NCBI GenBank assembly: GCA_014238945.1
Contig: JABAAB010000028.1
Coordinates: forward strand, 1-56,635
DNA length: 56,635 bases
Source: Lysobacterales bacterium
GTDB taxonomy: Bacteria > Pseudomonadota > Gammaproteobacteria > Xanthomonadales > SZUA-36
Direction: 5' to 3'
A program made the translations under genes and the position numbers. The notes beneath the pieces were generated by a model, which saw only the letters and a program-made list of their open reading frames with translations, did no database searches and was not told the origin of the DNA. Of this stretch, positions 53,684-56,635 are shown one piece after another. Each line of letters begins with the position of its first letter. Within the stretch, counting starts at the first letter, position 1.

Positions 53684-54166
53684 ATCAGTATTCAGACAGG
53701 AGAGTACGTACATCACCGCCAACACGGTGTGGGAACCGTCAGATCCATTAAGAATCGCAAGTTTTCTGGGGCTGGTGAAGCCAGTTACGCCCAGCTGTAT
53801 TTTGAACGTGACGATTTGACGTTTATCATTCTTGAAGAAGAGTTGCCAGGTCAGGTTCGCAAATTGATGCCTCATAAACAGGCAAAGGAAGTCCTGGCCT
53901 TGATCAAGGCCTGGGACGGTAAGCCCAGTTCTGCATGGAAAGCCAGGTCAGACGCTCATCAAAAGGCAATCGATAGTGGCGACCCCTTTGAATATGCAAA
54001 AGTCTTCAGGGAATTGCATGAAATGGACTGCAAGGATGAGTTGAGACCCCAAGACACCGCTCACCTGAATAAGATCAGTCTGCTACTCAGCGAAGAACTG
54101 GCACTTTCACTAAACAAAGCCGATCGCCAGGTAAAAAAACTAATATCAGAAGCGCTCGACTCATAA
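53684..54166 (+). CDS. CarD-like transcriptional regulator
   Basis: About 160 residues. The N-terminal CarD/TRCF-like RNA-polymerase-interacting domain starts with IQTGEYVHHRQHGVGTVRSI and continues to DDLTFIILEEELPGQVRKLM. The C-terminal part is helical (AKEVLALIKAWDGKPSSAW; HLNKISLLLSEELALSLNKA), as in CarD. No ATG or GTG precedes the first strand. The ideally spaced Shine-Dalgarno AGAGGA (53671-53676) points to an ATC at 53684 as start; the GTG at 53729 would remove the first beta strand. CarD-type proteins bind RNA polymerase and promoter DNA to change initiation. It lies alone between two copies of the intergenic repeat. Confidence 0.78.
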   Translation: MSIQTGEYVHHRQHGVGTVRSIKNRKFSGAGEASYAQLYFERDDLTFIILEEELPGQVRKLMPHKQAKEVLALIKAWDGKPSSAWKARSDAHQKAIDSGDPFEYAKVFRELHEMDCKDELRPQDTAHLNKISLLLSEELALSLNKADRQVKKLISEALDS

Positions 54167-54263
54167 CTTTGGAATAGTGTTCAAATGAGTTGCTGATATT
54201 GGGGCAGCGGAAGTCTGGAGTCAGAATAAGAACTAAATCAGTGTTCAGAACTGATGAATTAGT

Positions 54264-54381
54264 GGCAGCTTCCGACCGAAAGCTGCCAGATGATTCTGCA
54301 CATTGCATCAGCCCGCTGTTTGATGCAAAGTAGCCAGTCAGAAAGCGTCATCTCAGGATTCGTGAACTTCTGCGATCGGCC
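54264..54381 (+). repeat. Intergenic repeat, copy 2
   Basis: Second copy of the repeat at 53346-53461, by eye about 75-80 percent identical, same orientation. It begins with a CCGACCGAAAGCTGCC edge also seen, in shorter form, near 50958 and in reverse orientation near 56485. It lies between the CarD-like gene and merR. Confidence 0.75.
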
Positions 54382-54393
54382 AATTGCGGAACT

Positions 54394-54804
54394 TCAGGAA
54401 TCGAACAAAGAATCAACGATCGGACATTCTGGCAACTGACCTCCTTCACATTCAGATACCATGTGTCTCAGCGTTTTCTGCATCTTCCTTAGATCACTTA
54501 TTTTTTCTTCAACCTCTTTGAGATGAGTCACTGTGAGGTCACGGATTTCCGCGCAGGTGTACTTGCGGTCATCAACCAAAGCCAACAACTCCGTAATTTC
54601 CTTTATCGCAAAGCCCAGTTCACGGCATCGCTTTATGAACGACAACCGTTTCAAGTGCAAATCACCGTAAACCCGGTATCCACTGGTGGTTCGTGCTGGT
54701 TCAGGCAGGAGGCCGATCTTCTCGTAATATCGAATGGTTTCTCCATTGACATCGGTCTTTTTAGAAAGCTCACCGCGAAAAATGCTGCTGGACTGGTGTG
54801 ACAT
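54394..54804 (-). CDS. merR: MerR-type mercury-responsive regulator
   Basis: 136 residues from ATG 54804; the longer frame to 55023 runs through the promoter and merT and is discarded. An N-terminal winged helix (TIRYYEKIGLLPEPARTTSG, YRVYGDLHLKRLSFIKRCRE) is followed by the long dimer helix. The three mercury-binding cysteines are visible (CAEIRDL; SECEGGQ; PECPIVD), with the last pair 8 residues apart. It binds as a dimer to the operator at 54812-54832, repressing and, with Hg(II), activating merTP. Divergent to merT across the shared promoter. Confidence 0.93.
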   Translation of the reverse strand: MSHQSSSIFRGELSKKTDVNGETIRYYEKIGLLPEPARTTSGYRVYGDLHLKRLSFIKRCRELGFAIKEITELLALVDDRKYTCAEIRDLTVTHLKEVEEKISDLRKMQKTLRHMVSECEGGQLPECPIVDSLFDS

Positions 54805-54808
54805 ATGC

Positions 54809-54839
54809 TTGACTCTGTAGTTACTACAGAGTTTATAGT
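54809..54839 (+). promoter_or_regulatory. MerR-type promoter/operator for merTP
   Basis: -35 TTGACT (54809-54814) and -10 TATAGT (54834-54839) are separated by the 19-bp spacer typical of MerR-controlled promoters. The operator ACTCTGTAGT-T-ACTACAGAGT (54812-54832) has perfect 10-bp arms and overlaps the spacer, so the DNA must be untwisted for transcription to start. Confidence 0.93.
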
Positions 54840-54856
54840 AATGCTTTATTGCAACA

Positions 54857-55249
54857 ATGCTAAAGGAAGTTCGTAAATTGAGGTTCGCGAAATCAACAAG
54901 GGAATCATCAAATGGCCGTGTCGCCGCTGCGGGAGGCCTGGTAGCAGCCCTATTGGCATCATCGTGTTGCATCGTTCCGTTGTTGTTGGTGTTACTGGGT
55001 GTAAGTGGTGCGTGGATCGGCAACCTCAGAGCACTCGAAGCGTATCAACCTGTATTTTTAGTGCTCACGCTCGGATTTCTTAGCTTCGGGTTCTGGCAGG
55101 TCTTTTTCAAGCAAAAACGAGAACGTACGGATGATTCAGCTTGTTCCCTCCCCCTTCCAAATATCATGGTTAAGATCGTTTTGTGGTTAGCCACGGTATT
55201 GGTTGCTCTTACGTTGACAATCGACTTTTGGGCACCATTTTTTTATTAA
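54857..55249 (+). CDS. merT: Mercuric ion transporter MerT
   Basis: 130 residues with three membrane helices: GLVAALLASSCCIVPLLLVL with the vicinal Cys pair that takes Hg(II), PVFLVLTLGFLSFGFWQVFF, and IVLWLATVLVALTLTIDF. The second Cys pair of classical MerT is reduced to a single Cys (SACSLP). It moves mercuric ions from MerP across the inner membrane. First gene after the MerR promoter; merP follows 11 bp later. Confidence 0.92.
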   Translation: MLKEVRKLRFAKSTRESSNGRVAAAGGLVAALLASSCCIVPLLLVLLGVSGAWIGNLRALEAYQPVFLVLTLGFLSFGFWQVFFKQKRERTDDSACSLPLPNIMVKIVLWLATVLVALTLTIDFWAPFFY

Positions 55250-55260
55250 AGGATTTCAAT

Positions 55261-55569
55261 ATGAACCGAATAATTGTCCTGCTGCTGTTTCTTGTTGCTA
55301 CAAGTTTCACTGTTGTTGATTCCAATGCCGAAAATGGGAAAGAACTTCAATCCACGTTCCACGTTGAAAAAATGACCTGCGCAACGTGTCCAATTACGGT
55401 TCGTAAAGCAATGGAACGTGTGGATGGAGTTAAAGAGGTTAGCGTGGATTTAGATTCTAAAACAGCAACTGTGATCTATGACTCGAGGCTCACCGATACG
55501 GAGAAAATCGCTGCCTCATCTACAAATGTCGGATTCCCCGCTACACCTGTTGAGGACAAAGATCATTGA
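55261..55569 (+). CDS. merP: Periplasmic mercury-binding protein MerP
   Basis: 102 residues. A signal peptide (MNRIIVLLLFLVATSFTVVD...A) is followed by a heavy-metal-associated domain with the VEKMTCATCPITVRKAMERV motif, whose GMTCxxC-type cysteines bind Hg(II), and the usual GVKEVSVDLDSKTATVIYD strands. It hands mercury to MerT. Its stop overlaps the next gene start. Confidence 0.93.
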   Translation: MNRIIVLLLFLVATSFTVVDSNAENGKELQSTFHVEKMTCATCPITVRKAMERVDGVKEVSVDLDSKTATVIYDSRLTDTEKIAASSTNVGFPATPVEDKDH

Positions 55570-55790
55570 ACAATGCCATTCAAGAATATGAACCGTATTC
55601 GACGCTTACTTGCCCAGAGTGTGACACTCAGTCAAAAAACCTGATGCCGACCGCTGCCTGTCAATATTTTTATGATTGCCCCAGCTGTGGTGCGTTGTTG
55701 AGCCCCAGGAAGGGAGACTGCTGTGTGTATTGTTCATACGGCGATGTGAAATGCCCACCAATCCAGCAAGGCAGCTCCTGTTGTTCTTAA
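55566..55790 (+). CDS. GDCCxxC-type small cysteine-rich protein
   Basis: 74 residues starting at a TTG (55566) that overlaps the merP stop, with GAGG about 10 nt upstream. Three cysteine pairs suggest zinc or mercury binding: CPECDTQS, CPSCGALL and the family-defining GDCCVYCSYGDVKCPPIQ. Proteins with this signature are found beside mer transport genes; their biochemical role is not settled. The C-terminus ends SSCCS, another thiol pair. Probably a cytoplasmic mercury-binding helper. Confidence 0.82.
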   Translation: MNNAIQEYEPYSTLTCPECDTQSKNLMPTAACQYFYDCPSCGALLSPRKGDCCVYCSYGDVKCPPIQQGSSCCS

Positions 55791-55809
55791 ACCATTCAGA
55801 GAAGCAGTC

Positions 55810-56355
55810 ATGGCAACTACAGACCTGAAACTTAGCACACCCGGTTCTTTACCACGACCAGGGCCGGTTGGACGAATCGTTCGTCTTTCATTTGGCATGC
55901 TTTGTATTTGGCAAGTCACCGGCCTACTTCAGGTAACCGGCGACCTATTGAGTAACGATGACCACATAAGATCGGTGTTGTGGAATGGCTTACCAATTGG
56001 GCTTTTTCTGGTTAGTTACGTGGTCAATATTGGTTTCACAAAATCGTGGAAAAAGAGGCCGGTCGTTATAAGTGCCAGTGTGTTTTTGCTGATTGCCAGT
56101 TTTGGATATTTAAGCCAAGGCATTTTTGAAACGAACCTGCTTGCCCAAGTAATTTGGGGTTGGGAACTCTATGTGTTTTCACATTTGGGGCTTGCCTTTG
56201 TCTTATCAGGCATCATTGGTAGCGCAGGTTGTGAAATGCGTGCATTCCATGAGTTGTATACGCGAATAACCGGGGTTCCAACCAAAGAGCACTATTGTCC
56301 TATAGGACCGCTGCACTCAATAGACCAATGGGAAGCACAACGTGGTCAACGATAA
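55810..56355 (+). CDS. Four-helix membrane protein of the mer cluster
   Basis: 181 residues with four predicted membrane segments: IVRLSFGMLCIWQVTGLLQV, LWNGLPIGLFLVSYVVNIGF, VVISASVFLLIASFGYLS, and VFSHLGLAFVLSGIIGSAGC. A soluble tail follows (EHYCPIGPLHSIDQWEAQRG) with a Cys that could ligate metal. It lies 19 bp after the GDCCxxC gene and in the same direction, so likely in the mer transcript. I do not recognise it as MerE, MerC or MerF. It might be an additional transporter; inference only. Confidence 0.75.
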   Translation: MATTDLKLSTPGSLPRPGPVGRIVRLSFGMLCIWQVTGLLQVTGDLLSNDDHIRSVLWNGLPIGLFLVSYVVNIGFTKSWKKRPVVISASVFLLIASFGYLSQGIFETNLLAQVIWGWELYVFSHLGLAFVLSGIIGSAGCEMRAFHELYTRITGVPTKEHYCPIGPLHSIDQWEAQRGQR

Positions 56356-56374
56356 TCTGTGCCAAGAGTAGAAT

Positions 56375-56410
56375 GTGAACGGCTGCTGCTCGCCGTTAGC
56401 GGTTGTTCAC
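56375..56410. terminator. Possible hairpin after the mer cluster
   Basis: GTGAAC pairs with GTTCAC (outer arms) and AACGGC with GCCGTT (inner alternative arms). No T tract follows, so its role as terminator is weakly supported. Sequence to 56555 holds a reverse-orientation edge of the intergenic repeat family (GGCTGCTTTCGGCCG near 56485). Confidence 0.35.
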
Positions 56411-56555
56411 ATCAGTACAATTGATACCAGATTAGCAGCTGCTTTGTGGCTCAAAGCGGAACTTCATAACCAGTGATCTCGTATGGCTGCTTTCGGCCGA
56501 GGGTGTGTGAAAACTCCACTCGCGATATAATCACACTCACCCGCTGACTCACAGG

Positions 56556-56635
56556 ATGAGTGGATTTATCAAAGGCGAGGATCGCTTTCAAGCCACCTTA
56601 TTTCCAGAACGTTTAGATGATTATGTTGCAGAAGA
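56556..56635 (+). mobile_element. Start of an IS transposase gene, cut by the window end
   Basis: From ATG 56556 the frame gives MSGFIKGEDRFQATLFPERL and then DDYVAE, an N-terminus typical of IS1182-type (DUF772-containing) transposases. Only about 26 codons are in the window. The left end of the element probably lies within the preceding 60-100 bp, but no inverted repeat can be confirmed without the other end. It sits directly after the mer cluster, in line with mobility of the resistance genes. Confidence 0.7.

Noticed and set aside
1-56635. CRISPR arrays, rRNA or tRNA genes
   Set aside because: No regularly spaced short repeats and no tRNA T-arm or rRNA-like segments were noticed on reading through; not an exhaustive computation.

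Overview
The window reads as a chromosomal stretch of a heterotrophic gammaproteobacterium, probably marine or sediment-dwelling. This rests on gene families only (TolB-like/TPR membrane proteins opening with a SxLxELxRRNVxRVAxAY motif, a DUF5916 outer-membrane protein, an AmpG-like transporter, S8 and M28 peptidases, BlaI/BlaR, mer genes); no rRNA or tRNA is visible to place it. Coding density is high on both strands, and GC looks moderate by eye.

Layout. 0-8 kb: a frameshifted alpha-carbonic anhydrase remnant, a DUF1254/DUF1214 exported protein, a glycine-zipper protein, then a tightly overlapped operon of an acyl-CoA ligase and two paralogous QueG-like iron-sulfur proteins, followed by two damaged genes. 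8-19.5 kb: a subtilisin-like protease inserted inside an Ig-like repeat, a cupin gene, a TolB/TPR membrane protein, a broken multi-domain secreted protein, and an AmpG-like transporter fused to zinc ribbons. 20-28 kb: an F420-type luciferase-like oxidoreductase beside a PadR regulator, a BlaI-BlaR-esterase operon with a candidate operator, and a 1253-residue beta-propeller/c-type cytochrome protein.

28-44 kb is an amino-acid and amine catabolic island: ureohydrolase, MDR oxidoreductase, M28 lipoprotein peptidase, beta-amino-acid-type class III transaminase, both subunits of a 3-oxoacid CoA-transferase and an RpiR regulator on the minus strand. Divergently on the plus strand lie a KamA-type radical SAM aminomutase, a trimethylamine-dehydrogenase-family flavoprotein, an aldehyde dehydrogenase broken by one stop codon, a PuuB-like amine oxidase and a DUF3095 protein. 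The simplest reading of its core is a route that moves an alpha-amino group to the beta position, transaminates it to a 3-oxo acid and activates that as a CoA ester. This route is an inference and its substrate is unknown.

44-56.6 kb: a DUF5916 protein, a PPOX-fold protein, a second TolB/TPR paralogue, an RluA-type pseudouridine synthase, small unknown genes, a CarD-like gene flanked by two copies of an intergenic repeat of about 115 bp, then a mercury-resistance-type cluster (merR, merT, merP, a GDCCxxC protein, a membrane protein) with a classic 19-bp-spaced MerR promoter but no merA in view, ending in the start of an IS transposase.

A recurring feature is interruption of otherwise well-preserved genes by single stops (15318, 19526, 40411, 52727) or frameshifts (about 340, 7200, 12636, 16135, 16980). 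Either this genome is decaying in its accessory genes or the assembly carries base-level errors.
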